Assembly: GCF_000296775.1 (NCBI RefSeq)
Contig: NZ_AJLE01000003.1
Coordinates: forward strand, 186,001 to 250,000
Source of the DNA: Sulfurovum sp. AR
GTDB lineage: Bacteria; Campylobacterota; Campylobacteria; Campylobacterales; Sulfurovaceae
Length of the DNA stretch: 64,000 nt
Direction of reading: 5' to 3'
In this document: piece by piece, positions 8,101 through 16,199 of the stretch
Position numbering within the stretch: position 1 is the first letter of the stretch
Layout: every line of letters starts with the position of its first letter
Made by a program: the position numbers and the translations under genes
Notes under the pieces: generated by a model
The model's database searches: none
What the model was told of the DNA's origin: nothing
Seen by the model: only the letters and a program-made list of their open reading frames with translations

Positions 8101-8577
8101 ATGGAAAAAGAGTTTAAAAAGATCATAGAAGATTCTAAGAAGTCCTTAGAGAAAATTGAAAAGAAGATAGAAACGAAAAGCGATGACTTTACAGAAGAGG
8201 TCAATGCATTTTGGATCGATCTGAAAAAACATCTATCCACGCTTGAAGACAAACTAAAAGAAACGTATGAACACTTTGAAGACCAAGCAGAACTCCAAGG
8301 ACATTTAGGGATCATGGAGGCTCGCGATCGTGTTGAAAAGATTCAAGAGGCTACACTTGAGTTTAGTGATAAGATTTCAAATAATGCACAAGAGGAGCTG
8401 GATATTGTAGCACTAAGAGTACATCTTGCAAAGATGGAGAGTGAAGATTTTTGGGAAGAGAAACAAAAAGAGCTCCTGTATATTTACAGTGATGCTAAAG
8501 CAGAAGCCCAAAAAGCAGCCGAAAAAGCAGCCAAAGAACTTAATCATATGATTTTAAAATTAACAGAAATTATATAA
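8101..8577 (+). CDS. Small helical coiled-coil protein, unknown function
   Basis: A 158-residue, highly charged protein with almost no proline or glycine. Heptad-like spacing runs through most of it (EKEFKKIIEDSKKSLEKIEK and onwards), and an alanine-rich tail EAQKAAEKAAKEL ends the chain. This predicts a long helical bundle or coiled coil. There is no signal peptide or membrane helix. GAAAGG sits 8 nt before the ATG, and a TATAAT box lies 31 bp upstream, so it has its own promoter. It lies before the cold-shock gene but is separated by 268 bp. No family is recognised. Confidence 0.75.
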   Translation: MEKEFKKIIEDSKKSLEKIEKKIETKSDDFTEEVNAFWIDLKKHLSTLEDKLKETYEHFEDQAELQGHLGIMEARDRVEKIQEATLEFSDKISNNAQEELDIVALRVHLAKMESEDFWEEKQKELLYIYSDAKAEAQKAAEKAAKELNHMILKLTEII

Positions 8578-8708
8578 CTTTCTAAAAATAATAGATATCA
8601 ATACGGCTGAAAGTCCCTTTATACCGAATAATATGACGGTAGATACCATAAAATATATTTAAAATAAATATCTTAATTTTAACTAAGCTTATAACTGAAA
8701 AAAGAGGC

Positions 8709-8845
8709 TACAATATAGTTGAAGAAAGATGAGGTTCGAGTTCATCTTTCGCGTGTTAAGTGTTATTGCTAGACCCCGAAAGACTTCTCTCTGATTTTGA
8801 TTCCGCTTAATTATAAGTGAAAATTATTACCCAAAGGTACAAAAA
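8709..8845 (+). promoter_or_regulatory. Promoter and long structured leader of cold-shock gene
   Basis: TACAAT at 8709-8714 is a plausible -10, leaving a leader of about 125 nt before the csp ATG. Just downstream, GAAAGATGA (8724-8732) and TCATCTTTC (8742-8750) form a perfect 9-bp stem around a 9-nt loop. Long structured 5' leaders that refold with temperature are established for E. coli cspA. A similar role here is inferred from position and hairpin only. Confidence 0.5.
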
Positions 8846-9064
8846 ATGGCAACATTAGTAAACGGAACTGTTAAATGGTTCAATGATGAAAAAGGTTACG
8901 GATTTATTCAACAAGAAAATGGTGGAGACGATGTATTCGTACATTTTCGTCAAGTGAACAACGAAAATGGTGGTCGTGTAACATTGAACGAAGGTCAAGC
9001 GGTAACATTTGAAATCGGTGAAGGTCAAAAAGGGCCACAAGCTGAGAACGTAACTGCACTCTAG
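8846..9064 (+). CDS. Cold-shock domain protein, CspA family
   Basis: A 72-residue single cold-shock domain, the usual family length. The RNA-binding motifs RNP1 (KGYGFI, residues 17-22) and RNP2 (VFVHF, about 30-34) are both intact, preceded by GTVKWFN. The protein would bind single-stranded nucleic acid and act as an RNA chaperone. It is monocistronic: a long structured leader precedes it and a strong intrinsic terminator follows 7 bp after the stop. That pattern fits an abundant, independently regulated product. Confidence 0.97.
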   Translation: MATLVNGTVKWFNDEKGYGFIQQENGGDDVFVHFRQVNNENGGRVTLNEGQAVTFEIGEGQKGPQAENVTAL

Positions 9065-9071
9065 TAGTGTC

Positions 9072-9092
9072 TTGCAGGCTTTGTGCCTGCAA
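9072..9092 (+). terminator. Rho-independent terminator after cold-shock gene
   Basis: TTGCAGGC (9072-9079) and GCCTGCAA (9085-9092) form a perfect 8-bp stem with a TTTGT loop. A T-rich stretch (9094-9114) follows. It may also serve the convergent DUF4139 gene. Confidence 0.8.
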
Positions 9093-9116
9093 CTTATTCC
9101 TCTTTATTTTTCCCTC

Positions 9117-10520
9117 TTAATACTTCACTTTCAGATCTTTATCGTACGATAATTCAAACAGTACTTCTATTTTTTTCATTTCATGGGGTGCTAACGTAAG
9201 TTTTATTTCTATCTGTCCCTCTTTAAGTATGTTGTAGTCAACTTTTTTCTTAGAGTTAATACTTAAAAGTTTTGATGTGATCTCTTCTGTTGTAGATGTA
9301 GGTATGCGTTCTATAAGCGTAAGTGTTTTTACCTTGTCAGATTTGTTTGTGATCGAAATCCCATACCCATCCTTCTTACGTACAGTACCGCCAAATATAC
9401 CTGTTTCACGTTCCTTATTCACAATGGGCTTGCGTACTATGTTAATATCTTCTTCTACTTTGGTGTAAAGGTCGTATCTCCCTTCCCTATACTCTCCTTG
9501 TGCCTTTTCGTTGATCAACTCCTGAGAAAACATTACTTTCCATTGATTATGCTCTATTTGATATTTTGGTTCAAAAGAACAGACATGAAATGCTTGTGTA
9601 TTGGTATAAGGGTAGGCACGGATTTCACATGAAAGTGGTGCTTTCCAGCTCACTACTTTTACCTCCAAAGGTACACCGGTTGAAGGCAACACGAGTTTGT
9701 CTATCTTATACTCTCTGGCATCTTCATAAGAGACTGAAGGTGCAGCACTTTGTTCTGCCATCATCAGCATATCCATTTGTTCTCTTTTTTCCTTAGCCCT
9801 TTTAGCTACGAGTGGCATTGGTTCATACTTTCTGACCACCCATGGATAAAAGTGTGTTGGGTAGACCGTTTGATGGGCATCACGATAATAGAACATAGCG
9901 CTATCTGCTTCAATATCGATACCGCTTCTGTTAGTGATAGAGAGGTATTGTGTCACCTCTACTTCTTTTTCATCTTCTATATCGGCTTCATAGGCTGTAG
10001 AAAAAGAGACATACCCGTAAGGAAGGGTAAGATCAAGCTCTTGATCGCAATTCTTCACAGTCTCTATTGCACGTCTGCTGGGTGCCTGTTTATCAAATGC
10101 ACTTTCTTTCATTTCTACTTCTTGATGCAAGCCCTTCTCTTCTTCTAAAAGTCTTGCCTGTGCGTTGCCAAGTTCTTTTGCAGACTCGATCAATAAATTG
10201 GCATCTACAGTTGCTGGTTGTGGCAATGATGCAAGTTGTTTTAAAAACTTACTGTTGTGCTGCACAGCTTGCAGCTTTTGCTCTACATTTTTTAAATCCG
10301 TCATAACCTGACATAATCTATCATCCGAAGGACAACTGGTCGTTATCGCCAGTGGGAGTGTGCTTCCCCCACACCTTGTTTTTAGACCTTTAGAAAAGCC
10401 TAGAAAATTGTTTTTTGGTGTAAATGTGTAAAAAGTATTGTCCTGATAGACAGCAAGAGAAGAAGCATAGCTCATGCTTCCACTTAAAAGTAGTATGGCA
10501 AGAGAAGTAGTGAATTTCAT
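9117..10520 (-). CDS. Exported DUF4139 domain protein
   Basis: A 467-residue protein with a cleavable signal peptide (KFTTSLAILLLSGSMSYAS). A helical segment at about 70-135 is followed by a beta-rich C-terminal half with the features of DUF4139/MuiA-like proteins: alternating strands such as QYLSITNRSGIDIEAD, and a terminal LTLIERIPTSTTEEI followed by TLAPHEMKKIEVLFEL. The family's biochemical role is unknown. The protein is probably periplasmic or outer-membrane associated. It lies convergent to the cold-shock gene and downstream of a c-type cytochrome gene on the same strand, 37 bp away, so co-transcription is possible. Confidence 0.75.
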   Translation of the reverse strand: MKFTTSLAILLLSGSMSYASSLAVYQDNTFYTFTPKNNFLGFSKGLKTRCGGSTLPLAITTSCPSDDRLCQVMTDLKNVEQKLQAVQHNSKFLKQLASLPQPATVDANLLIESAKELGNAQARLLEEEKGLHQEVEMKESAFDKQAPSRRAIETVKNCDQELDLTLPYGYVSFSTAYEADIEDEKEVEVTQYLSITNRSGIDIEADSAMFYYRDAHQTVYPTHFYPWVVRKYEPMPLVAKRAKEKREQMDMLMMAEQSAAPSVSYEDAREYKIDKLVLPSTGVPLEVKVVSWKAPLSCEIRAYPYTNTQAFHVCSFEPKYQIEHNQWKVMFSQELINEKAQGEYREGRYDLYTKVEEDINIVRKPIVNKERETGIFGGTVRKKDGYGISITNKSDKVKTLTLIERIPTSTTEEITSKLLSINSKKKVDYNILKEGQIEIKLTLAPHEMKKIEVLFELSYDKDLKVKY

Positions 10521-10557
10521 CGATCATCCTTTCGAGTATAAGAATGATTATAACCAA

Positions 10558-10923
10558 TTATTCTGTACTGTTACTCTCTGTGAATTGTGACAGGTATGCC
10601 TGATTTTTTTTCTGCAGATAATCATAGATCGCTTTGACCTCTTCATTGGTCAAATAATAACGGGGCATGACTTTATGATAGGTATTCACTGCTTTGATCA
10701 TGTCATCGAGTGAGTCTCTACGTATATCTGAACCTTTTAAAGCCTGTTTTCCATGTATATCCCGGTATTCAACAATGATTTGGCCTTCACCGCTTTCTCC
10801 ATGACATTGTGCACAGCTTACGCCTCTGGGATTCGCATAAAGCATTTCACCATACTCATAGTGTGAAATAAAATCTTCTTCTCCCCATAACATTAAAGGC
10901 AGTAATATCAATAATAGTCTCAT
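10558..10923 (-). CDS. Small monohaem c-type cytochrome
   Basis: A short signal peptide (MRLLLILLPLMLWGEE) leads to a mature chain of about 105 residues with one haem-binding CAQCH motif. A likely distal methionine lies in KVMPRYYLTNEEVKAIYDYL, the usual C-terminal helix of class I cytochromes c. It would carry electrons in the periplasm. A GTG six codons upstream (10941) is also in frame, but it sits directly on a GGAG. I prefer the ATG at 10923 because the signal peptide then begins normally, although neither start has ideal spacing. It precedes the DUF4139 gene on the same strand. Confidence 0.85.
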   Translation of the reverse strand: MRLLLILLPLMLWGEEDFISHYEYGEMLYANPRGVSCAQCHGESGEGQIIVEYRDIHGKQALKGSDIRRDSLDDMIKAVNTYHKVMPRYYLTNEEVKAIYDYLQKKNQAYLSQFTESNSTE

Positions 10924-10981
10924 GATAGTATCAACGTTCACTCCAAACCGGCCAAAACTCTGTTGCCTAAAGTATTTTTGA

Positions 10982-10987
10982 TATAAT
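10982..10987 (+). promoter_or_regulatory. TATAAT -10 box upstream of folD
   Basis: A perfect TATAAT 25 bp before the folD ATG, in the divergent spacer with the cytochrome c gene. Confidence 0.5.
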
Positions 10988-11012
10988 ACAATAAAAAATA
11001 TAAGGGCACTCT

Positions 11013-11858
11013 ATGCAACTCATCGATGGTAAATCCTTAGCCAAAAAAGTGCAAACTACAGTCGCTACTGAAGTCGCAAAACTCAAACAAGAAAAAAATA
11101 TCGTTCCAGGACTTGCAGTCATCCTCGTAGGTGATGATCCTGCCAGTCATGCCTATGTTAAAATGAAAGCAAAAGCGTGTGAGAATGTAGGATTTTACTC
11201 TATCACACATAACATGCCTGATACGATCAGTCAAGATGAGATCATAGCAACCATAGAGATGATGAACAACAACCCGCGTATAGATGGTATATTGGTGCAG
11301 CTTCCCTTACCTAAACAGATCGATACGGACAAGATACTTGAAGTCATAGATCCGAAAAAAGATGTGGATGGTTTCCATGCCTATAATGTTGGACGTTTGG
11401 TCACAGGACTTGACAGTTTTGTGGCATGTACGCCGCTTGGTGTGATGAAAATGTTTGAAGAGTACGAGATTGACCTCAGAGGTAAAGATGTATGTGTGGT
11501 AGGTGCAAGTAACATCGTCGGTAAACCTATGGCTTCCCTTCTTCTTAATGCAGAAGCCACAGTGACCATTACCCACATCCATACCAAGGACCTGAAAGCA
11601 CATACAAGCAAAGCAGATATCATTGTTGTAGGTGTAGGTGTTCCTGGGCTTATCAAAGAAGATATGGTGAAAGAAGGTGCTATCGTCATAGATATCGGTA
11701 TCAACCGTATAGAAGACGGTTCACTCGTAGGTGATGTAGACTTTAAAAATGTAAGTCCAAAATGTTCTTACATTACTCCTGTACCAGGCGGAGTGGGTCC
11801 TATGACCATAGCAATGCTTTTGAGCAATACACTGAAGTCAGCGAAAGCCAGAGCATAA
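11013..11858 (+). CDS. folD: Bifunctional methylene-THF dehydrogenase/cyclohydrolase
   Basis: A 281-residue enzyme interconverting 5,10-methylene- and 10-formyl-tetrahydrofolate. Family blocks are visible: ASHAYVKMKAKACENVG with the catalytic YVxxK lysine, GILVQLPLPK, KDVDGFHAYNVG, and the dinucleotide-binding VVGASNIVGKP. It closes with TPVPGGVGPMTIAML. GGGCA precedes the ATG by a few bases. Its TAA overlaps the lepB ATG by one base, so folD and lepB (and probably rpiB) form one operon. Confidence 0.97.
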   Translation: MQLIDGKSLAKKVQTTVATEVAKLKQEKNIVPGLAVILVGDDPASHAYVKMKAKACENVGFYSITHNMPDTISQDEIIATIEMMNNNPRIDGILVQLPLPKQIDTDKILEVIDPKKDVDGFHAYNVGRLVTGLDSFVACTPLGVMKMFEEYEIDLRGKDVCVVGASNIVGKPMASLLLNAEATVTITHIHTKDLKAHTSKADIIVVGVGVPGLIKEDMVKEGAIVIDIGINRIEDGSLVGDVDFKNVSPKCSYITPVPGGVGPMTIAMLLSNTLKSAKARA

Positions 11859-12829
11859 TGAAAGGTTTTATACAGGCTTCGGGCCGTTTTGCCAGTTCAT
11901 GGACCGGAACGATCATCATCGTACTTTTTCTCATCTTCTTTGTGGCACAATCTTTTGTCATTCCATCAGGTTCGATGAAAAGAACACAACTGATAGGTGA
12001 CTTTTTATTTGCCAAGAAGTTTTCCTATGGAATCCCTACCCCTCACTTGCCATGGTTAGAGATCCCTCTTTTACCGGATTTTAACGGGAATGGACATCTT
12101 ATAGAAGGTCCTAGACCGCAAAGAGAAGATATCGTTATTTTCCGCTATCCAAAAAACCATAAAATACACTATGTCAAGCGTTGTGTCGCTGTAGGCGGAG
12201 ATGAAATACTCTATGCCAATGAAAAACTGCTTATTCACTTTCATGAAGGTGAAGCATATATGAAAGCAAATTATCCTTCAGATAAACTGGTTTCGCTTCG
12301 AGGTAAGCTTTGGGTAGAAAATCCTTATATGTCAAAATATCCAGGTATACAGTATGCACCTGAAGGGGAAAATATCTTTGAGTCTCTTCTAAAGTACTAT
12401 GCATACAATAAAGAGATCGATATGGTACCTGTCTATGTAGATGGTCTTGATACACCTACCTATGAGATCACAGGAAAAGGTGTCAATGCACTCTATGTAA
12501 AAGTAGATGAGGACCACTTCTATATGATCGGTGATAACCGTGACAACTCAAATGACAGCCGTTTCTGGGGTGCCGTTCCTTATAAGCTTATCGTAGGAAA
12601 GCCTTGGCTGAACTATATGAGTTTAGAACACCGTTCTTATGAGAGTGTACTCCATGGTGATGAATATGGCAGCGGGAAGGACAATGCAAGACTTAAACGT
12701 CTATGCGGTGAAATAGCGATTGATAGTAAAGCGTGTGAAGAGCTCTGGAACAAACAACGATTTACGGTCCGCTGGGGACGTGTAGGAAGACGTATAGAAA
12801 CGATACAAACAGAACAACCTATAGAGTAA
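11858..12829 (+). CDS. lepB: Signal peptidase I
   Basis: A 323-residue leader peptidase. One membrane anchor (about residues 17-34) precedes the catalytic serine S39 in IPSGSM. The general-base lysine is K107 in HYVKRCVAVGGDE, and the late box GDNRDNSNDSRFWG is complete. It removes Sec signal peptides on the periplasmic side. The start is the ATG at 11858 that overlaps the folD stop (TAATG); longer in-frame extensions lie inside folD. rpiB follows after 11 bp. Confidence 0.96.
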   Translation: MKGFIQASGRFASSWTGTIIIVLFLIFFVAQSFVIPSGSMKRTQLIGDFLFAKKFSYGIPTPHLPWLEIPLLPDFNGNGHLIEGPRPQREDIVIFRYPKNHKIHYVKRCVAVGGDEILYANEKLLIHFHEGEAYMKANYPSDKLVSLRGKLWVENPYMSKYPGIQYAPEGENIFESLLKYYAYNKEIDMVPVYVDGLDTPTYEITGKGVNALYVKVDEDHFYMIGDNRDNSNDSRFWGAVPYKLIVGKPWLNYMSLEHRSYESVLHGDEYGSGKDNARLKRLCGEIAIDSKACEELWNKQRFTVRWGRVGRRIETIQTEQPIE

Positions 12830-12840
12830 AGGGGAAAGAC

Positions 12841-13299
12841 GTGAAAAAATTTTACATTGCAACAGACCATGCAGGATATGCGCTTAAAGCCTACGTTAAA
12901 GACTTTGTGAGATCACTAGGACATGAGATCATTGATCTTGGCCCGGACTCTGCAGACAGAGTGGACTACCCCGATTTCGCAAAAAAGTGTGCAGATGCCG
13001 TACTTGCTGACAAGGGCAGTTTTGGTATTCTTATTTGTGGTACCGGGATCGGTATCTCTATCGCTGCGAACAAAGTACCTGGTATACGTGCAGCACTTTG
13101 CCATGATACCTATACGGCAAAACTCACAAGACAGCACAATGATGCAAATATCCTTTGCTTTGGTGAACGTGTCGTAGGTAAAGGTGTGATAGAAGATATG
13201 ATAGAAACATTTGCTAGCACAGAATTTGAAGGCGGTAGACATACCGGACGTGTCGCAAAGATAGAAAGTGTTTGTGCTTTCGGTTCCGACTTAGGTTAG
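12841..13299 (+). CDS. rpiB: Ribose-5-phosphate isomerase B
   Basis: A 152-residue RpiB/LacAB-type isomerase converting ribose 5-phosphate and ribulose 5-phosphate. TDHAGYALK at the N-terminus and GILICGTGIGISIAANK, with the catalytic cysteine, are diagnostic. HDTYTAKLTRQHNDANILCFGERV follows in segments typical of the family. The start is GTG, preceded by AAAGGGGAAAG. It is the third gene of the folD-lepB-rpiB cluster, and a short hairpin follows 21 bp after the stop. Confidence 0.95.
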   Translation: MKKFYIATDHAGYALKAYVKDFVRSLGHEIIDLGPDSADRVDYPDFAKKCADAVLADKGSFGILICGTGIGISIAANKVPGIRAALCHDTYTAKLTRQHNDANILCFGERVVGKGVIEDMIETFASTEFEGGRHTGRVAKIESVCAFGSDLG

Positions 13300-13320
13300 T
13301 ATTTACTACATAGCATCCAA

Positions 13321-13335
13321 AGGGCACACTGCCCT
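13321..13335 (+). terminator. Short hairpin after rpiB
   Basis: AGGGCA and TGCCCT pair around CAC, followed by a pyrimidine-rich tail (ATCCTTATTCCTCTCTT). This is a weak candidate for the operon terminator. Confidence 0.45.
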
Positions 13336-13515
13336 ATCCTTATTCCTCTCTTACTTAACATACATATAGACCATTGAAGTCTCTATAGATTTACTAAACC
13401 ATTGTAGATTTTCAAGATCACACTTTTTCTCATATATAGATGAGATAAGAAATTATAATAAATGTATATTTATTCCACAAAAAACAGTAAAACAGTCAAT
13501 ACTTAATGATACTTC

Positions 13516-13554
13516 TTGCAATAGCAAGACATTTTATCATATACTATATAGTAT
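13516..13554 (+). promoter_or_regulatory. Promoter with palindromic operator candidate
   Basis: TTGCAA (13516-13521) and TATACT (13540-13545) are separated by 18 bp, a good sigma-70 match. A perfect 14-bp palindrome, ATACTATATAGTAT (13541-13554), overlaps the -10 and could be bound by a dimeric repressor. TCTTGC/GCAAGA at 13514-13529 is a second inverted repeat overlapping the -35. Confidence 0.45.
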
Positions 13555-13682
13555 GTACAAAGATTGGGAAGATATATGTTCAGAGTTGTCATATAAGATA
13601 TAGAAAAATTCATCTAAGACAACCTCTGTGATCATGGATCAAATATGTTATACATTATCAATGAGGGAAAAGGGTAACAACA

Positions 13683-14261
13683 ATGACAAATTGGATGGAC
13701 GACGCGGAAATCGATTATGTAAAACAAGAAAAAGATAAGATTTTGTATAAAGAACTAGGAGAGAAACTAGAGGATCTGGATAGAGAACATGATCTTGCAT
13801 TATGGGCACTTAAAGAAGCAAACGACGTAGTAGACGCTCTTTGGGAAAGAAGACAAAAAGTTAAAAGAGAGTTGAGAAATGTTTCTCGAAGACTTAGAGA
13901 GAGGACTATGAGTAGAACCATGTATACAATTGATTTCAGGTCAGAAATGGAACTCTACTCTCCAAAGATCGTCTTTGAAAATATACATATCATCTCTGCT
14001 ATTTTCAGTGATGGGGCAATAAAGATAGAAAGGGCTCTACAGGCAAGGATCAAAGATGAACTTACATGGAATGAGATCTTCTCATATATTGAGCCTATGG
14101 AGATCTATGTGATCTTGAAAACCATCATACTCAAAAGATTCTATAAAGATACAGCCTATACGATAGGTGGCAATATGGATGAGGATAAGGTAAAGAACAT
14201 TGAGAAAAAAGCATTTGAAAAAATGAGAACGATCAATTTCATCGAAAATATCTACAAATAG
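13683..14261 (+). CDS. Unknown protein with N-terminal coiled coil
   Basis: A 192-residue protein with no signal peptide. Residues 1-75 are strongly helical and charged (KQEKDKILYKELGEKLEDLD onward), giving a coiled coil. The rest is a mixed domain containing IISAIFSDGAIKIERAL and a segment ILKTIILKRFYKDTAYTIGG. I recognise no family. AAAAGGG lies 9 nt before the ATG. The gene has its own promoter 140 bp upstream with an overlapping palindrome, so it may be regulated separately from its metabolic neighbours. Confidence 0.7.
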   Translation: MTNWMDDAEIDYVKQEKDKILYKELGEKLEDLDREHDLALWALKEANDVVDALWERRQKVKRELRNVSRRLRERTMSRTMYTIDFRSEMELYSPKIVFENIHIISAIFSDGAIKIERALQARIKDELTWNEIFSYIEPMEIYVILKTIILKRFYKDTAYTIGGNMDEDKVKNIEKKAFEKMRTINFIENIYK

Positions 14262-14300
14262 GTCTGTACTACATTCGATACAACCTTCAAGCAACTATGC

Positions 14301-14306
14301 TACAAT
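14301..14306 (+). promoter_or_regulatory. TACAAT -10 box upstream of apt
   Basis: TACAAT 36 bp before the apt ATG, in the same place as the TATAAT boxes of other genes in the window. Confidence 0.4.
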
Positions 14307-14342
14307 TAATCCAAAAAAACAGTTTCATCTCAAGGAAATAAC

Positions 14343-14885
14343 ATGACACTCACCTCCGAAGATAAAAAAATCATTCTGGACAGTATTAGAGACATCCCAG
14401 ACTTTCCAAAGCCAGGTATCATCTTTAAAGATATTACTACCCTGCTCTCTACGCCAGATGCTTTTAATACTTTGATGACGCACCTTGCAAACCGTTATGA
14501 AAGTTATGACTTGGACTATGTTGCAGGCATCGATGCAAGAGGATTTATCTTTGGTTCCATTTTGGCTGATAGACTGGGAGTTGGCTTTGTACCTGTACGA
14601 AAGAAAGGAAAACTACCCTATACCACTGTGGCTGAGAAATACAGTCTTGAGTATGGATTTGACGAAGTAGAGATCCACATCGATGCATTTGGAGAAAAAG
14701 AAAATCCAAAGGTACTTCTCATAGATGATCTTATCGCCACAGGCGGAACAGCTAAAGCTGCTGCTAACCTCATAGATAAAGTGGGTGCAAATTGTGTGGA
14801 GGCATGTTTCATCATGGAGCTTGCTTTCCTCAATGGACGTCAAGGATTCGATGCCCCTGTCTATTCTGTTTTAGAGATAGATTAA
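14343..14885 (+). CDS. apt: Adenine phosphoribosyltransferase
   Basis: A 180-residue purine-salvage enzyme making AMP from adenine and PRPP. The PRPP-binding motif [14 protein letters not shown] (about residues 122-135) is intact. The N-terminal [19 protein letters not shown] and the [12 protein letters not shown] loop are characteristic of Apt. CAAGGAAATAAC precedes the ATG. It stands alone between the unknown coiled-coil gene and the metallophosphoesterase. Confidence 0.97.
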   Translation: MTLTSEDKKIILDSIRDIPDFPKPGIIFKDITTLLSTPDAFNTLMTHLANRYESYDLDYVAGIDARGFIFGSILADRLGVGFVPVRKKGKLPYTTVAEKYSLEYGFDEVEIHIDAFGEKENPKVLLIDDLIATGGTAKAAANLIDKVGANCVEACFIMELAFLNGRQGFDAPVYSVLEID

Positions 14886-14981
14886 GAGCTATGGCGTGTT
14901 CCTACATAAGCACACTATGAACAAAATTTATACTTTCATCAGATGATAATACTCCCTCACCAATAAACAAGCAATATAGAG

Positions 14982-14987
14982 TATAAT
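14982..14987 (+). promoter_or_regulatory. TATAAT -10 box
   Basis: A perfect TATAAT 22 bp before the start of the phosphoesterase gene at 15010. Confidence 0.45.
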
Positions 14988-15009
14988 GTAAAGATATTAA
15001 CAAGGTGTT

Positions 15010-16113
15010 ATGATGAGAGTCTATATATTTTTTTCAATTTTTCTTCTACTTTTTTTCTCAATACATTACCTTTTTTACTCCAGGGTCATCAAAAAGTTCT
15101 TGGTACCTGAAGCAGTAAAAAAGAAGTTGACCCTCCTGTTAGGCCTGAACTTTATTTTCAATATACTCTATGTCTTAGGCCGTTATACAGATCTTATCAA
15201 CACGCCTTTTTATTATCTCTTCTCTCTCTCCATCGGTATCTCTTTTGTGCTTCTTTTATATCTTATTGTTCATGAAGTGCTTAACCTGTTTCATAAAACA
15301 CTCAGAAGTGTCGACATTTCGAAAAGAAACTTCATTAAGAACAGTGGTGATGCTGCGTTGATCGCACTCTCTACCTCTTATGTCAGTGCCGGTGCCTATG
15401 AGGGGATGAAGGAGCCCGTCGTCAATGTAGTGGAGTTTGATCATTTTGATTTTTCTATCATTCAGATCAGTGATTTTCATATAGGAGGCCTGATCGACAG
15501 AGATTTTGTTAAAGCCTCTGTCTCTAAGATCAATGCGCTCAAACCGGACATCGTCTTTATAACCGGCGATCTTGTCGATACTGCGCTGGAAGAGATAAAA
15601 GAGAGTATCAGAGAACTTGACAATATCCGTGCTAAACACGGTATCTACTATATTTTTGGTAATCATGAGTTTTTTCACAATCCCCTGGAGATCATTGAGT
15701 TTATCAAAAGCACAAAGATCACACTGTTGCTCAATGAGAATGAAAAGATAGATGCATTAAAGCTCAATGTCGTAGGTGTAACAGACCTTATAGGCTATCG
15801 TATGAACCTGCTCGAACCGGATATAGATAAAGCCTTTAAAGGGTGCGATGACACCTATAAGACCATACTTCTGGCCCACCAACCCAAATATATAGAAGAG
15901 CTTGGAAACTATAGACCTGATCTCATTCTCAGCGGGCATACACACGGTGGACAGATCTGGCCTTTCGGGCATTTGGTCAGACTGCAGCAGCCCTATATCA
16001 AAGGACTGCATAGACTTTCCAATGGCAGCCACCTGTATGTCAATAGCGGTATCGGGTTTTGGGGACCGCCTATGAGACTGGATTCACAAGCCGAGATCGC
16101 CTACATTGTTTGA
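15010..16113 (+). CDS. Membrane-anchored metallophosphoesterase, YkuE-like
   Basis: A 367-residue protein. Three hydrophobic helices occupy about residues 3-25, 37-55 and 68-92. A calcineurin-type phosphoesterase domain follows, with all metal-binding blocks: ISDFHIGG, FITGDLVD, FGNHEF, LLAHQP and LSGHTHGGQ. The placement of the domain after the helices resembles the YkuE group, whose members act on phospholipid-type substrates. The true substrate is unknown. Two adjacent ATGs (15010, 15013) both lie after AAGG; the second has better spacing. Confidence 0.85.
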   Translation: MMRVYIFFSIFLLLFFSIHYLFYSRVIKKFLVPEAVKKKLTLLLGLNFIFNILYVLGRYTDLINTPFYYLFSLSIGISFVLLLYLIVHEVLNLFHKTLRSVDISKRNFIKNSGDAALIALSTSYVSAGAYEGMKEPVVNVVEFDHFDFSIIQISDFHIGGLIDRDFVKASVSKINALKPDIVFITGDLVDTALEEIKESIRELDNIRAKHGIYYIFGNHEFFHNPLEIIEFIKSTKITLLLNENEKIDALKLNVVGVTDLIGYRMNLLEPDIDKAFKGCDDTYKTILLAHQPKYIEELGNYRPDLILSGHTHGGQIWPFGHLVRLQQPYIKGLHRLSNGSHLYVNSGIGFWGPPMRLDSQAEIAYIV

Positions 16114-16165
16114 TCTGACTCGTCTCATCTGCTCACCATAAGGCAATTTATAACCTCCCATACGA

Positions 16166-16171
16166 TATAAT
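16166..16171 (+). promoter_or_regulatory. TATAAT -10 box upstream of trpB
   Basis: A perfect TATAAT 28 bp before the trpB ATG. Confidence 0.5.
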
Positions 16172-16199
16172 CTGCCCAATTACTATACAAGAGAAACAG

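Larger units (their letters stand above)
13300..13682 (+). other. 383-bp intergenic region
   Basis: No gene is visible in this A+T-rich spacer. It holds a small hairpin behind rpiB (13321-13335), a near-palindrome TCTCAT..ATGAGA around 13429-13446, and a promoter with an overlapping palindrome (13516-13554). A leader of about 130 nt then leads to the next gene. Confidence 0.6.

Noticed and set aside
8724-8750. tRNA-like T arm (GGTTCGAG) in the cold-shock leader
   Set aside because: No acceptor, D or anticodon arms surround it; it is better read as a leader hairpin.
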